Assembly (NCBI RefSeq): GCF_022627955.1
Contig: NZ_JABXGD010000001.1
Span: 620,001-684,000, forward strand
Source: Microbacterium sp. C5A9
GTDB lineage: Bacteria > Actinomycetota > Actinomycetes > Actinomycetales > Microbacteriaceae
Length of the DNA: 64,000 nucleotides
Direction of reading: 5' to 3'
Shown here in pieces: positions 10,755-19,929 of this stretch; position 1 is the stretch's first letter, and every line of letters begins with the position of its first letter. The notes below the pieces were generated by a model. The model had not been told where the DNA came from. It saw only the letters and a program-made list of their open reading frames with translations, and did not search any database. Position numbers and translations under genes: made by a program.

Positions 10755-11933
10755 CTAGGCCCGACCGCCCGTCCATGCGTGCACGACGCGCAACTGTGCA
10801 TCCCACAGCACCGCATCGCCCAGATGGCCGGGGGAGAGACGGCCGAGCCGATCGCCGACGCCGACCGCGTGCGCGGGCGTCTCGGTCGCGGCCCGCACGG
10901 CTTCGGTCAGCGGCACACCGGCTGCCACCGTCCGGCGGATGGCCTCGTCCTGTGTGAGCGTCGAGCCTGCGATCGAGCCGGTGTCGTTCGCGCGGGCCAC
11001 CCCGTCGCGGACCGTCACCTTCACGGCGCCGAGGTCGTAGTCGCCGTCGGCACTTCCCGCGGCGGCCATCGCGTCGGTGATCAGGGCGACGCGCCCCGGC
11101 GCGGCATCGAACAGCAGCTTGACGACGTGAGGATCGAGGTGCACGTCGTCGGCGATGGCCTCCAGCACGACCCGGCGATCGGCGGCGGCGGCGAGGACCG
11201 GGCCGGGCGCGCGGTGATGGATGCCGGGCATCGCGTTGAAGGCGTGTGTGAGGATCGACGCGCCCGCGTCGAATGCCGCGATGGCCGTGGACGCATCGGC
11301 GTCGGTGTGCCCGACCGCTGCGGCGGCCCCTGCCTCGGTGATCAGCCGGATCGCGTCGATCCCGCCGGGGAGCTCCGGTGCGATCGTCACCTGGCGGATC
11401 GTGCCGCGGCCCGCCGCGAGCAGCCGCGAGACGTCATCGGCGACGGGTTCGCGCAGTAGGCCGGGTGAGTGCGCTCCGTGATGACCGGGATCGAGGAACG
11501 GACCCTCGAGGTGCGATCCGAGGATGTCGGCGTCGGTGGTCATCAGATCGGCGATCTCGGCCACTCGGCGCGAGAGATCGTCGAGGGGCGCGGTCACCAG
11601 GGACACGACCGCTCGGGTGGTCCCGTGCGCACGGTGCAGGGCTCTCGCGGCGCGGATGGCGTCGATGCCGTCGTCGAACGACGCTCCCGCGCCACCGTGT
11701 CCGTGGATGTCGATGAGGCCGGGGGTGAGTATCGCGCCCGCGCCCGCCGTGCTCCGGGCATCGACCTCCTCGTCGGCGCGAGACCAGGTCGCGCCGATGC
11801 CGCGATCGACGATCACGCCGTTCTCCACACGCACCCAGGCGTCGTGCGCGGTCTCGCCGCCGTCGATGATCGTCGCCGAGTGCACGAGGAGCGACCCTGA
11901 CGGGGTGGATGTGACATTCATCGATCGGTCCAT
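10755..11933 (-). CDS. nagA: N-acetylglucosamine-6-phosphate deacetylase
   Basis: 392 residues. It removes acetate from GlcNAc-6-phosphate to give the NagB substrate. Visible signatures: GLIDIHGHGGAGASF (metal His pair), HLEGPFLDPGHHGAH (metal Glu), VGHTDAD, THAFNAMPGIHHRAPG and LITDAMAAAGSADG with the catalytic Asp. The start at 11933 is chosen because GAGGAG lies 5 bases upstream; an ATG at 11921 would give an ATGA overlap but has no ribosome site at proper distance. It overlaps the end of the GH20 gene by 16 bases, so hexosaminidase and deacetylase are co-translated. Confidence 0.95.
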   Translation of the reverse strand: MDRSMNVTSTPSGSLLVHSATIIDGGETAHDAWVRVENGVIVDRGIGATWSRADEEVDARSTAGAGAILTPGLIDIHGHGGAGASFDDGIDAIRAARALHRAHGTTRAVVSLVTAPLDDLSRRVAEIADLMTTDADILGSHLEGPFLDPGHHGAHSPGLLREPVADDVSRLLAAGRGTIRQVTIAPELPGGIDAIRLITEAGAAAAVGHTDADASTAIAAFDAGASILTHAFNAMPGIHHRAPGPVLAAAADRRVVLEAIADDVHLDPHVVKLLFDAAPGRVALITDAMAAAGSADGDYDLGAVKVTVRDGVARANDTGSIAGSTLTQDEAIRRTVAAGVPLTEAVRAATETPAHAVGVGDRLGRLSPGHLGDAVLWDAQLRVVHAWTGGRA

Positions 11934-13441
11934 GGGATCTCCTCGGCGCGGTGGAAGTCGATCCGGGCAGTCTCCCAGAGCGGAGCGAGTGTCGCGAGCC
12001 GGGCGCGGAACGACTCCCAGGTCCGTTCGGGGGCGTCTCGGGGTGACCAGGCGATCTCCGCCTGGGCGGCGGCACGGGGGAACACCAGCTGCTCGACATC
12101 GCCGATCGTCCGGGTGGTCTCGCTCCACAGCGGGGCCTCGACGCCGATGATCGCCGCCTCCGGGACGTCGAGCACGGCGGTCGGCTCCCAGTCGTACGCA
12201 CGTCTGACGTCGACGACGCCCGCCCAGGTGAGCCCGAGGGGGAAGTCGTCGGAGTACTTCATGTCGAGGTACGCGACGTCTGCCGGTGACATGATCAGCG
12301 CCCCGCCGCGTTCGACGAAGTGCGCCGCCTCCTCGGCGTGCGTGCCTTCGGGGGTCGTCTTGCCCCAGTACTGGCCGATGGTGCCTTCGGCGATGCCCGC
12401 GGCGGCGCCGACCTCGTGCCAGGCGATCGGGATCTTCCCCTGCTCGACCACGATCGCGGTGGCGCGTTCGACGAAGACGTCGAAGTCGGCCTGCGGTGTT
12501 CCGAGCGATTCGTCGCCGCCGATGTGGATGTACGGTCCCGGCGTGAGCTCGGCGATCTCGCGCACGACGTCGCGCACGAAACCGTAGGTGCGCTCGTCAT
12601 GGATGCGCACGCTCGAGTGGCCGACGCCCCAGCCGAGATACGGCTCGCCCTGGACGGGCAGGGGCTGACCCAGGCGGGCGGATTCGGCGATCAGGCCGTC
12701 GTTGAGGACCGGAGCCTCCACGAGCTCGGGGTACGCGACGCCGATGGCATGCGTGTGTCCCGGCAGGTCGATCTCGGGGATCACGATCATGTGGCGGGCG
12801 GCCGCGTACTCGACGATGGTGCGGTACTCGGCCTTCGAGTAGAACCCGCCGGGGTCACCGCCTGCCGCGGTCTGCGACGCCGACGTGGTCAGCTTCGGCC
12901 AGGAGTCGATCTGGATGCGCCACCCTTGGTCGTCGGTGAGGTGCAGGTGCAGGTGATTGAACTTCAGCGCGCTGGTGGCGTCGATGAACTTCAGGACCTC
13001 GGCGACGGTGAAGAAGTGCCGAGTGACGTCGAGCATGACCCCGCGGCGTTCGAAGCGCGGGGCGTCGGAGATCTCGGAGTGGAGGAAGCCCCACCCCTCG
13101 TCGTCCTGGCGCAGCAGCTGCAGCAGGGTCCGGGTTCCGTAGAACAGTCCGGCCTCGTCACCGCCCACGATCTCGACCGATTCGCCGACCGTGAGCGTGT
13201 AGCCCTCCGGCCCCGCGGCGTCCGGATCGATCGTCAGCGAGATCACCGTGCCGGCGCTGTCGCCGTTCCGGTCGGAGCGGGAGAGTCGGATGCCGGTGCG
13301 CTCGGCGATCGCGGTGATCAGCTGCTCGACAGGGCGCGGGTCGCCGATGACCCGGACGGCCTCGCTGACCGGCATCCGGCCGTCGCCGACCCGGGCGGCG
13401 AGGGGGAGGGGAACGAGGGGCATGGAATGTGGAAGGACCAT
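11918..13441 (-). CDS. GH20 beta-N-acetylhexosaminidase
   Basis: 507 residues. An N-terminal GH20 domain (~20-130) precedes the catalytic barrel with GVMLDVTRHF, HLHLTDDQGWRIQ and the catalytic Asp310-Glu311 in IHIGGDES. WGKTTPEGTH and the C-terminal PLWSETTRTIGDVEQLVFPR complete the active-site wall. No signal peptide is visible, so it probably cleaves imported chito-oligosaccharides or muropeptide-derived sugars in the cytoplasm. It is followed by nagA in the same transcript. The ATG at 13441 has no good ribosome site; a TAGGTT box 8 bases before it would suit a leaderless start, but MPLVPL at 13423 is an alternative. Confidence 0.92.
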   Translation of the reverse strand: MVLPHSMPLVPLPLAARVGDGRMPVSEAVRVIGDPRPVEQLITAIAERTGIRLSRSDRNGDSAGTVISLTIDPDAAGPEGYTLTVGESVEIVGGDEAGLFYGTRTLLQLLRQDDEGWGFLHSEISDAPRFERRGVMLDVTRHFFTVAEVLKFIDATSALKFNHLHLHLTDDQGWRIQIDSWPKLTTSASQTAAGGDPGGFYSKAEYRTIVEYAAARHMIVIPEIDLPGHTHAIGVAYPELVEAPVLNDGLIAESARLGQPLPVQGEPYLGWGVGHSSVRIHDERTYGFVRDVVREIAELTPGPYIHIGGDESLGTPQADFDVFVERATAIVVEQGKIPIAWHEVGAAAGIAEGTIGQYWGKTTPEGTHAEEAAHFVERGGALIMSPADVAYLDMKYSDDFPLGLTWAGVVDVRRAYDWEPTAVLDVPEAAIIGVEAPLWSETTRTIGDVEQLVFPRAAAQAEIAWSPRDAPERTWESFRARLATLAPLWETARIDFHRAEEIPWTDR

Positions 13442-13500
13442 GAACAAAACCTATCGTGCGACGGCCGGAGAGCACAGAGGGGAATCCGCTATGCTCGTAA

Positions 13501-13575
13501 CCGTCGCGACTGGCGTCTGGGTGGACTACCACCGGGGAGCGACTGACCACGGAATTCGACCGCGCGCCTGGGCCG
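13501..13575 (+). ncRNA. ZTP (pfl) riboswitch upstream of glyA
   Basis: The leader shows the conserved pfl elements in order: CGCGACTGGCG, a GTGG/CCAC hairpin followed by CCACCGGGGAGCGAC, and CGCGCCTGGGC. ZTP riboswitches sense ZMP/ZTP, the signal of 10-formyl-tetrahydrofolate shortage, and turn on one-carbon genes; glyA and folD are classic targets. A -10 box TATGCT at 13490-13495 would start transcription right at the 5' edge of the aptamer. No clear terminator with a T-run separates it from the AGAGGAG ribosome site, so translational control is more likely than attenuation. Confidence 0.9.
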
Positions 13576-13616
13576 ATTGGTATACCCGTTCGAATCCGTA
13601 GTCAGAGGAGCATGTC

Positions 13617-14891
13617 ATGACCGACCGTTACTTCAACGCCCCGCTCGCCGAGGTCGACCCCGAGATCGCTCAGGTCCTCGACCGTGAGCTGCAGCGTCAG
13701 CAGACGTTCCTCGAGATGATCGCGTCCGAGAACTTCGTCCCCGTCTCTGTGCTGCAGTCCCAGGGCTCGGTCCTGACGAACAAGTACGCCGAGGGCTACC
13801 CCGGCCGCCGCTACTACGGCGGCTGCGAAGAGGTCGACGTCGCGGAGGAGCTGGCCATCCAGCGCGCGAAGGACCTGTTCGGTGCGGAGTTCGCCAACGT
13901 CCAGCCCCACTCCGGCGCCTCGGCGAACGCCGCCGTGCTGCACGCGATCGCCCGCCCCGGCGACACGCTGCTCGGTCTCGCGCTCGATCAGGGCGGTCAC
14001 CTCACCCACGGCATGAAGATCAACTTCTCGGGCCGTCTCTACGACATCGTCGCCTACGGCGTGAACCCCGAGACCTCGACCATCGACATGGACGAGGTGC
14101 GCCGCCTCGCGATCGAGCACAAGCCGAAGGTCATCATCGCCGGCTGGTCGGCCTACCCCCGCACGCTCGACTTCGCCGCGTTCCGCGCGATCGCCGACGA
14201 GGTCGGGGCGCTGCTCTGGGTCGACATGGCGCACTTCGCCGGCCTGGTGGCCGCCGGGCTGCACCCCAACCCGGTGCCGCATGCTCACGTCGTCTCGTCG
14301 ACCGTGCACAAGACGATCGGCGGCCCCCGTTCGGGCTTCATCCTCACGAACGACGCCGACCTCGCGAAGAAGATCAACACGGCCGTGTTCCCGGGCCAGC
14401 AGGGCGGCCCCCTCATGCACGTGATCGCCGCCAAGGCGACCGCGTTCAAGCTCGCCGGCACCCCGGAGTTCAAGGAGCGCCAGGAGCGCGTCCTCCGCGG
14501 AGCATCCATCCTCGCCGAGCGCCTCTCGCAGCAGGATGTGAAGGACGCCGGCATCGGCGTGCGCTCCGGCGGCACCGATGTGCACCTGGTGCTCGTCGAC
14601 CTGCGTGACGCCGAGATTGACGGCAAGCAGGCCGAAGACCTGCTGCACGACATCCACATCACGGTCAACCGCAACGCGGTGCCGAACGACCCGCGCCCGC
14701 CGATGGTCACCTCGGGCCTGCGTATCGGAACCCCGGCTCTCGCGACCCGCGGATTCGGCGACGCCGAGTTCACCGAGGTCGCCGACGTGATCGCGCTCGC
14801 CCTGCAGCCGGGTGCCGACGTGGAGGCGCTCCGCGCTCGCGTCGACGCGCTCGCCGCAGGCTTCCCGCTCTACCCGGACCTGCAGCAGTGA
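13617..14891 (+). CDS. glyA: Serine hydroxymethyltransferase
   Basis: 424 residues, standard length. It interconverts serine plus tetrahydrofolate with glycine plus 5,10-methylene-tetrahydrofolate using PLP. Signatures: [43 protein letters not shown] and [14 protein letters not shown] with the PLP-binding Lys232. AGAGGAG lies about 8 bases before the ATG. It stands behind a ZTP riboswitch and overlaps folD by 4 bases (GTGA), forming a two-gene one-carbon operon. Confidence 0.97.
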   Translation: MTDRYFNAPLAEVDPEIAQVLDRELQRQQTFLEMIASENFVPVSVLQSQGSVLTNKYAEGYPGRRYYGGCEEVDVAEELAIQRAKDLFGAEFANVQPHSGASANAAVLHAIARPGDTLLGLALDQGGHLTHGMKINFSGRLYDIVAYGVNPETSTIDMDEVRRLAIEHKPKVIIAGWSAYPRTLDFAAFRAIADEVGALLWVDMAHFAGLVAAGLHPNPVPHAHVVSSTVHKTIGGPRSGFILTNDADLAKKINTAVFPGQQGGPLMHVIAAKATAFKLAGTPEFKERQERVLRGASILAERLSQQDVKDAGIGVRSGGTDVHLVLVDLRDAEIDGKQAEDLLHDIHITVNRNAVPNDPRPPMVTSGLRIGTPALATRGFGDAEFTEVADVIALALQPGADVEALRARVDALAAGFPLYPDLQQ

Positions 14892-15766
14892 CCGCGAAGA
14901 TCCTCGACGGCAAGGCGGCGTCGGCCGCGATCAAGGCCGAGCTGACCGAGCGGGTCGCGGCGCTGAAGGAGAAGGGCATCGTCCCCGGCATCGCCACCGT
15001 GCTCGTCGGCGCCGACCCGGCATCCCAGCTCTACGTGGGGATGAAGCACCGTCAGTCCGAGGCGATCGGGATGAACTCGATCCAGCGTGAGCTCCCGGCG
15101 GACGCCACCCAGGCCGACGTCGAGGCGCTGATCGACGAGCTCAACGCCGACCCGGAGTGCCACGGTTACATCGTGCAGCTGCCGCTGCCGAAGCACATCG
15201 ACACCGACGCGATCCTCGAGCGCATCGATCCGGCGAAGGATGCCGACGGTCTGCACCCGACCAACCTCGGCCGGCTCGTGCTCAACGTGAACAGCCCGAT
15301 CCACACGCCGCTGCCGTGCACACCGCGCGGTGTGATCGAGCTGCTGCTGCGCAACGGCTACGACTTCGCGGGCAAGCACGTGGTGGTCGTGGGGCGCGGC
15401 GTGACCATCGGTCGCTCGATCGGTCTGCTGCTCACCCGTCGCGACCTCAACGCCACCGTCACGCTCACGCATACCGGCACGGTCGACATGCCGCGCTACC
15501 TGCGCGAGGCCGACGTGATCGTCGCGGCGGCAGGGGTCAAGCACCTCATCCGCGCCGAAGACGTCAAGCCGGGCGCTGCGGTGCTCGACGTCGGCGTGAC
15601 CCGAGAGTCGCACCCCGAGACCGGCAAGAGCCTGGTCTTCGGCGACGTGCACCCGGACGTCGCCGAGGTCGCCGGCTGGGTGTCGCCGAATCCCGGTGGT
15701 GTCGGGCCGATGACCGTCGCCCTGCTCATGACCAACGTCGTCGAGGCGGCTGAACGCCTCGTCTGA
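14888..15766 (+). CDS. folD: Methylenetetrahydrofolate dehydrogenase / methenyltetrahydrofolate cyclohydrolase
   Basis: 292 residues. The bifunctional enzyme takes the methylene-tetrahydrofolate made by GlyA to 10-formyl-tetrahydrofolate. Signatures: [16 protein letters not shown] with the cyclohydrolase Lys, [41 protein letters not shown] (NADP binding) and [16 protein letters not shown]. The GTG start overlaps the glyA stop. The product relieves ZTP accumulation, which closes the loop with the upstream riboswitch. Confidence 0.96.
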   Translation: MTAKILDGKAASAAIKAELTERVAALKEKGIVPGIATVLVGADPASQLYVGMKHRQSEAIGMNSIQRELPADATQADVEALIDELNADPECHGYIVQLPLPKHIDTDAILERIDPAKDADGLHPTNLGRLVLNVNSPIHTPLPCTPRGVIELLLRNGYDFAGKHVVVVGRGVTIGRSIGLLLTRRDLNATVTLTHTGTVDMPRYLREADVIVAAAGVKHLIRAEDVKPGAAVLDVGVTRESHPETGKSLVFGDVHPDVAEVAGWVSPNPGGVGPMTVALLMTNVVEAAERLV

Positions 15767-15794
15767 CCGTCCGCGCGGTCCCGATGTGCGCATC

Positions 15795-15866
15795 CGGCCC
15801 CGGTCCGCGGCCTTCTCCTGCTTATCCGTCCGCGGATCGGGGGCGAAGTCCGCAGGATCGGGGCCG
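15795..15866. terminator. Inverted repeat between convergent genes
   Basis: CGGCCCCGGTCC and GGATCGGGGCCG are inverted copies with one mismatch, 48 bases apart, with an inner CCGCGG pair. On the + strand TTTC follows. The place between folD and a convergent gene suggests a bidirectional terminator, though the loop is long. Confidence 0.4.
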
Positions 15867-15874
15867 TTTCGTCG

Positions 15875-16420
15875 TCAGCCCAGCTCGTCGAACATCCGTC
15901 GCTGCTCGGGGGTGAGGCCGTCGTCAGCGCGGTCGCGCGCGTCGGACGTGGCTGGGGGCTCGGCAGCGCTGCCCCTCGGGGTGCTCCCGCGCGAGACCCT
16001 CGACCGCACGGCGTCGTAGAGCTCGCCGGCCTTCGCCCGCAGCCTGTCATCGACCTGGTCGTATACCACCCAGCCGAGCAGCAGGAAGAGGGGCGGGAGC
16101 ACGTAGCTCCAGAAGCCGGAGGCGCGGACGCCGCTCAGCCACACGACGGCCACCCAGATGATCAGCTCGACCAGATAGACGAGGACGTACTGCACGACCT
16201 TCTCACCGGTCTTCGTGCGGTCGGCCGCGGACTTCGCCGCCGCCCTGCGGAACGCACCGGTGAGCAGAGGCTTCACGAAGAGCGCCGCGAGGGTCAGGAT
16301 GACCGCGGCCCAGAGCGCGTGGACGCCGACGGAGACGCCCGCCGAGAGCAGGCCGATGAGCAGCAGGACCACGACGTTGTACACGTAGAGCGCGGCGAAC
16401 CGAACGATTCCGTTCTTCAT
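15875..16420 (-). CDS. Hypothetical four-helix membrane protein
   Basis: 181 residues with hydrophobic segments at about 7-27, 30-50, 78-97 and 103-122, then a charged cytoplasmic tail rich in Arg/Asp (GLTPEQRRMFDELG at the end). No family was recognised with confidence. The start at 16420 puts the first helix near the N terminus; ribosome sites upstream are weak for any start. It is a single gene, convergent with folD. Confidence 0.6.
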   Translation of the reverse strand: MKNGIVRFAALYVYNVVVLLLIGLLSAGVSVGVHALWAAVILTLAALFVKPLLTGAFRRAAAKSAADRTKTGEKVVQYVLVYLVELIIWVAVVWLSGVRASGFWSYVLPPLFLLLGWVVYDQVDDRLRAKAGELYDAVRSRVSRGSTPRGSAAEPPATSDARDRADDGLTPEQRRMFDELG

Positions 16421-16581
16421 GTGACCAGAATTCCACATTCTGGCGGCAGCGTCAGTCGGCGCCGTGCCTCGCCTGCGCTCGCGGGACGCATGCACGCCGC
16501 GGCATCCGTCGTCGAGAAGGGCCTGACAAGTGGGGGCCGCGCCAATATGCTGTCGGCAACATCCCTGCGAGAGGAACCCCC

Positions 16582-17925
16582 GTGGACATCGCGTTGTTCG
16601 TCATCCAGCTGCTCGTGGTCCTCGGATGCATCGTCATGGGAACCCGCTCGAGCGGTGTGGGTCTCGGGCTCTGGGGCGGCACGGGTGTCGCCGTCCTCGT
16701 GTTCGTCTTCGGCCTCGCACCCGGATCCCCGCCGGTGGATGCTCTTCTCATCGTGCTCTCGGTGGTGCTCGCCGCCTCCATGATGCAGTCGGCGGGCGGC
16801 ATCGACTGGATGGTGTCGGTCGCCGCCAAGCTCATCGCTCGGAATCCGAAGCAGATCACCCTCGTCGCCCCTCTCGTGTCGTTCCTCTTCTCGGTGGGGG
16901 CGGGCACCTCCAACATCCTCTATCCGCTGCTGCCGGTCATCCAGGATCTGTCGTACCGCAACGGAATCCGACCGTCGCGCCCGCTCTCGCTCTCGGTCGT
17001 CGCGACCGGTGTCGCCCTCGCATGCAGCCCGGTGTCGGCGGCCATGGCGGCCATGGTGACCCTCACGGACACCGCGCCCTGGAACTTCGAGCTCATCGAC
17101 ATCCTCAAGGTGACGATCCCCGCCGCGATCGTCGGCATCGTGGTGTCGAGCTTCGTCGTGAACAGGCTCGGCAAGGACCTGGCCGACGATCCCGACGTGC
17201 AGGCCCGCATCGCCCGCGGCGAACTGGCCGCGCCTCGGGCGGATGCCGCCGAGATCAAGGCCGACGTCACCGTCACGACGGCCGGTCGCAATGCGGCGAT
17301 CATCTTCCTGCTCGGGGTGGCCGCCATCGTCGTGTTCGGCCTGTTCAAGGGCATCCGCCCGCTCGACGCGTCGGGCGATCCGGTCGCGATGACGCCGATC
17401 ATCGAGATCGTGATGTTCCTCGTCGGAACACTGATCCTGGTTGTCTCGAGGCCGAAGGTCGCGGGGATCCCGACGATGACGGTGTTCAAGGCCGGAATGG
17501 TGTCGGCGATCGCCCTGTTCGGGCTCGCGTGGCTCACCGACACGTTCCTCACCGCGCACACCGAGCTCATCTCGAGCACGGTCGGCAGCTGGGTGAGCGC
17601 CGCCCCGTGGATCTTCGCCCTCGGCGTCTTCCTCGTCTGCGTGCTGACGACGAGTCAGTCGACCGCGACCCGGACGATCGTCCCCATCGGCCTCGCGGCG
17701 GGGATACCGCTCGGTCTGCTCAGCGGCATGTGGGCGGGGGCGTTCGCCGGCATCTACCTGCTGCCGACCAACGGGTCGCAGATCGCGGCGGCGAACTTCG
17801 ACACCTCAGGCACCACCAAGCTCGGTACGAAGCTGGTCGACCACTCGTTCTTCCTGCCGACGCTGATCCTCGCCGCGACCACGATCGCCTTCGGTGCGCT
17901 CTTCGGAGTGATCTGGGGCGGGTGA
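16582..17925 (+). CDS. Dcu-type C4-dicarboxylate transporter (DcuA/DcuB family)
   Basis: 447 residues, about 11-12 membrane segments. The N-terminal block (IQLLVVLGCIVMGTRSSG, then GLGLWGGTGVAVLVFVFG) and SVGAGTSNILYPLLPVIQDLS are typical of DcuA/DcuB. Family members exchange aspartate, fumarate, malate and succinate; direction and true substrate here are open. AGAGGA lies 8 bases before the GTG start. It converges with the N-formylglutamate amidohydrolase gene, leaving only 4 bases between stops, so no separate terminator fits. Confidence 0.8.
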   Translation: MDIALFVIQLLVVLGCIVMGTRSSGVGLGLWGGTGVAVLVFVFGLAPGSPPVDALLIVLSVVLAASMMQSAGGIDWMVSVAAKLIARNPKQITLVAPLVSFLFSVGAGTSNILYPLLPVIQDLSYRNGIRPSRPLSLSVVATGVALACSPVSAAMAAMVTLTDTAPWNFELIDILKVTIPAAIVGIVVSSFVVNRLGKDLADDPDVQARIARGELAAPRADAAEIKADVTVTTAGRNAAIIFLLGVAAIVVFGLFKGIRPLDASGDPVAMTPIIEIVMFLVGTLILVVSRPKVAGIPTMTVFKAGMVSAIALFGLAWLTDTFLTAHTELISSTVGSWVSAAPWIFALGVFLVCVLTTSQSTATRTIVPIGLAAGIPLGLLSGMWAGAFAGIYLLPTNGSQIAAANFDTSGTTKLGTKLVDHSFFLPTLILAATTIAFGALFGVIWGG

Positions 17926-17929
17926 GCGT

Positions 17930-19018
17930 TCAGAGCTCCCGGTACAGGTCCCACGACCGGCGGCACGCCTCGGCGACCTCGCGGACGTGGGCGGGATCCT
18001 CCGTGATCCAGTCGGTGCCCGGCTGGTGGAGCTCGGCGACCGCGGCCGAGCCGAGCAGGAACTCGCGCAGGAACTCCGCCTGCACCGCGTCCAGTTCGAG
18101 CGCAGCCTCGGCGGCGGCGGGTGCGAGCTCGCGGAAACGTCGGCCCGCCGCGAGGATCTCCTGGCTGCCGAGGTAGGGCTGATTCAGGGCGACGTCGGTC
18201 GGATCGTCGACCCGGAATCCGGCGCGATGCGCGTCCGCAAGGGCCCGGAGCCTCTCGGGCGCCATCGTCGGCGGATCGGCGGGATCGCGTTCGTCGCCGC
18301 GCGCACCGCCGCGATTGGAGAGCGCGACGACGGAGGGAAGGCGGTCCTTTTCGGCACGGGAGACGTTCACGGCGCCATCGCGCGTCGTGGTGGTGTTCAT
18401 GGTGTCGTGGAAGGACAGCCGGGTGAAGCGGCCGCCGGTCCTCAGCTTCGCCTCGACGAATCGCTCGGTGAGAGCGTCGCGTGTGCGCTCGTAGACACCG
18501 AGACCCCGTTCGCCGACCTCGACGAAGGTCTGCACGAGTCGGTCGCGCTCGACCTCGTCGGCCGGAACCTCGAGGATCGGGAAGAACGAGAACGTCACCG
18601 GACGGATCGCATCGACGCCCGTGAGGTCGACCTTCTGCCACGCGCCGGCCGCACGTGTGCGCTCGATCGCCGCGCTGAGATCGCCCGCGATGTCGGCGGG
18701 ACGGGCGCGATTGGGATCGCGGACGAGCCGGGGATGCGGATTGAGCACGGCGACCACGCGGGGGTCGGTCCTCGCCCACTCGCGCACGATCGCGTCGGTG
18801 GCGACATCCGTGAAGTCGTACTGGAGCCGTCGCGTCAGCGCCGGGGAGAGGAACGGCACGAGCTCTTCCGGGATGCGAGCCCCCGCATGCGGGCAGCTCA
18901 CGAGCACATCCGCCTCGGCGACGGCCTCGTCGAGGCTGCGGTTCTCGGCGTCGGCGTAGACGGTGATCTCGTCGGCGGAGAACGTCCGGCCGGCGGGGAT
19001 GAGATCGAGAGCGCTCAT
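17930..19018 (-). CDS. N-formylglutamate amidohydrolase family protein
   Basis: 362 residues. VLVSCPHAGARIPEELVP near the N terminus and the LNPHPRLVRDPNRAR and RLSFHDTMNTTT segments are signatures of the N-formylglutamate deformylase (HutG-type) fold, a zinc-dependent amidohydrolase. No hut genes lie nearby, so histidine degradation is not supported and the substrate may differ. The ATG at 19018 begins the conserved region after a short leader. Single gene on the - strand. Confidence 0.75.
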   Translation of the reverse strand: MSALDLIPAGRTFSADEITVYADAENRSLDEAVAEADVLVSCPHAGARIPEELVPFLSPALTRRLQYDFTDVATDAIVREWARTDPRVVAVLNPHPRLVRDPNRARPADIAGDLSAAIERTRAAGAWQKVDLTGVDAIRPVTFSFFPILEVPADEVERDRLVQTFVEVGERGLGVYERTRDALTERFVEAKLRTGGRFTRLSFHDTMNTTTTRDGAVNVSRAEKDRLPSVVALSNRGGARGDERDPADPPTMAPERLRALADAHRAGFRVDDPTDVALNQPYLGSQEILAAGRRFRELAPAAAEAALELDAVQAEFLREFLLGSAAVAELHQPGTDWITEDPAHVREVAEACRRSWDLYREL

Positions 19019-19049
19019 GCGCTCATGCTAGCCGCGGGGGCGCGGGAGG

Positions 19050-19772
19050 TCAGCCCTGTGCGTGCAGGCTGCTCTCGATGTTCGTGATGCGCGCCTGCTC
19101 ATCGAAGTGGAACGTCGCCGATCCTGTCGAGTCCGCGACGGTCGCGCCCGAGAAGGACTCGTCGGCCCAGGTGAGGTTCCAGCCGGCCAGGCGAGCCGCG
19201 TCCCATACGGCGGTGCGGGCATCGGGCATCGCGAGGCCCGAGAGGATGCGGGGGAGGGCGATGGCCGCTGCGGCGACGGTCAGCGGGGGGATCGGCGCGT
19301 CGAGCAGGAACACGGCGGACGTGCCTCCTCCGACCGGGGCGATGTAGTAGGGCGCTCGGCCGGTGAGCTCGATGGCGACCGCTCCGACCGTGTGGGCTGC
19401 CTGCGTGATCCACTCGGCATCGTCGGCCGCGTCATCGGGGAAGGGGAGCTCGGTCCGGCTCAGCTCGGCGATGCCGTGCTCGGTTCCGTAGTCGCGGAGC
19501 TGCGCCGCGATACCGGCGGCGTCTCCCTGGGGATGCGCCCATGCCCAGAGGAGCGAGCGGGGGCCGGGCGCGATCGTGGCCACGAGATGAGCCCGGGTCA
19601 CCAGCTGGCGGGTGGCATCGGCGTTCGACGTGAAGGTGATCGTCCCTGCCGCCATGTCGGCATCCCAGCGGTTCTCGCCGAGAGTCTCGAGCGCCGAGGC
19701 GAGCGAGTCCTGGCGGAGCGCGGTGAACAGTGCGGCACGGTCGGCGAGCGGCTGGAGCGCGGCGAAGGTCAT
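19050..19772 (-). CDS. Hypothetical protein, DUF6882-like
   Basis: 240 soluble residues with no membrane segment or signal. RSLLWAWAHPQGD and the C-terminal AGWNLTWADESFSGATV recall the DUF6882 family of unknown function. The frame is open further upstream, but the ATG at 19772 begins conserved-looking sequence. Codon usage matches the neighbours. No function is proposed. Confidence 0.65.
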   Translation of the reverse strand: MTFAALQPLADRAALFTALRQDSLASALETLGENRWDADMAAGTITFTSNADATRQLVTRAHLVATIAPGPRSLLWAWAHPQGDAAGIAAQLRDYGTEHGIAELSRTELPFPDDAADDAEWITQAAHTVGAVAIELTGRAPYYIAPVGGGTSAVFLLDAPIPPLTVAAAAIALPRILSGLAMPDARTAVWDAARLAGWNLTWADESFSGATVADSTGSATFHFDEQARITNIESSLHAQG

Positions 19773-19929
19773 GGTCCCAGTCTCGCCCGGATTGCTATGA
19801 ATTAGCCAGTGTCGCGAGGGGCGCGAATGGCAGTTCGCGGGCGCGGAAACCGCCATTCGCGTTCCTCGAAGGACGAAGTTCAGAGCACGGCCGTCGAGCC
19901 CCGTGCGACGAACCACCCCGTCGTGCGAA

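Noticed and set aside
10568..10816. Short - strand frame that could be a small gene in the non-coding region
   Set aside because: It overlaps the nagA end, has no ribosome site, and lies across three hairpins.
17930..19018. Histidine utilisation locus, from the N-formylglutamate amidohydrolase
   Set aside because: No hutH, hutU or hutI gene lies in the window; the family has other members.
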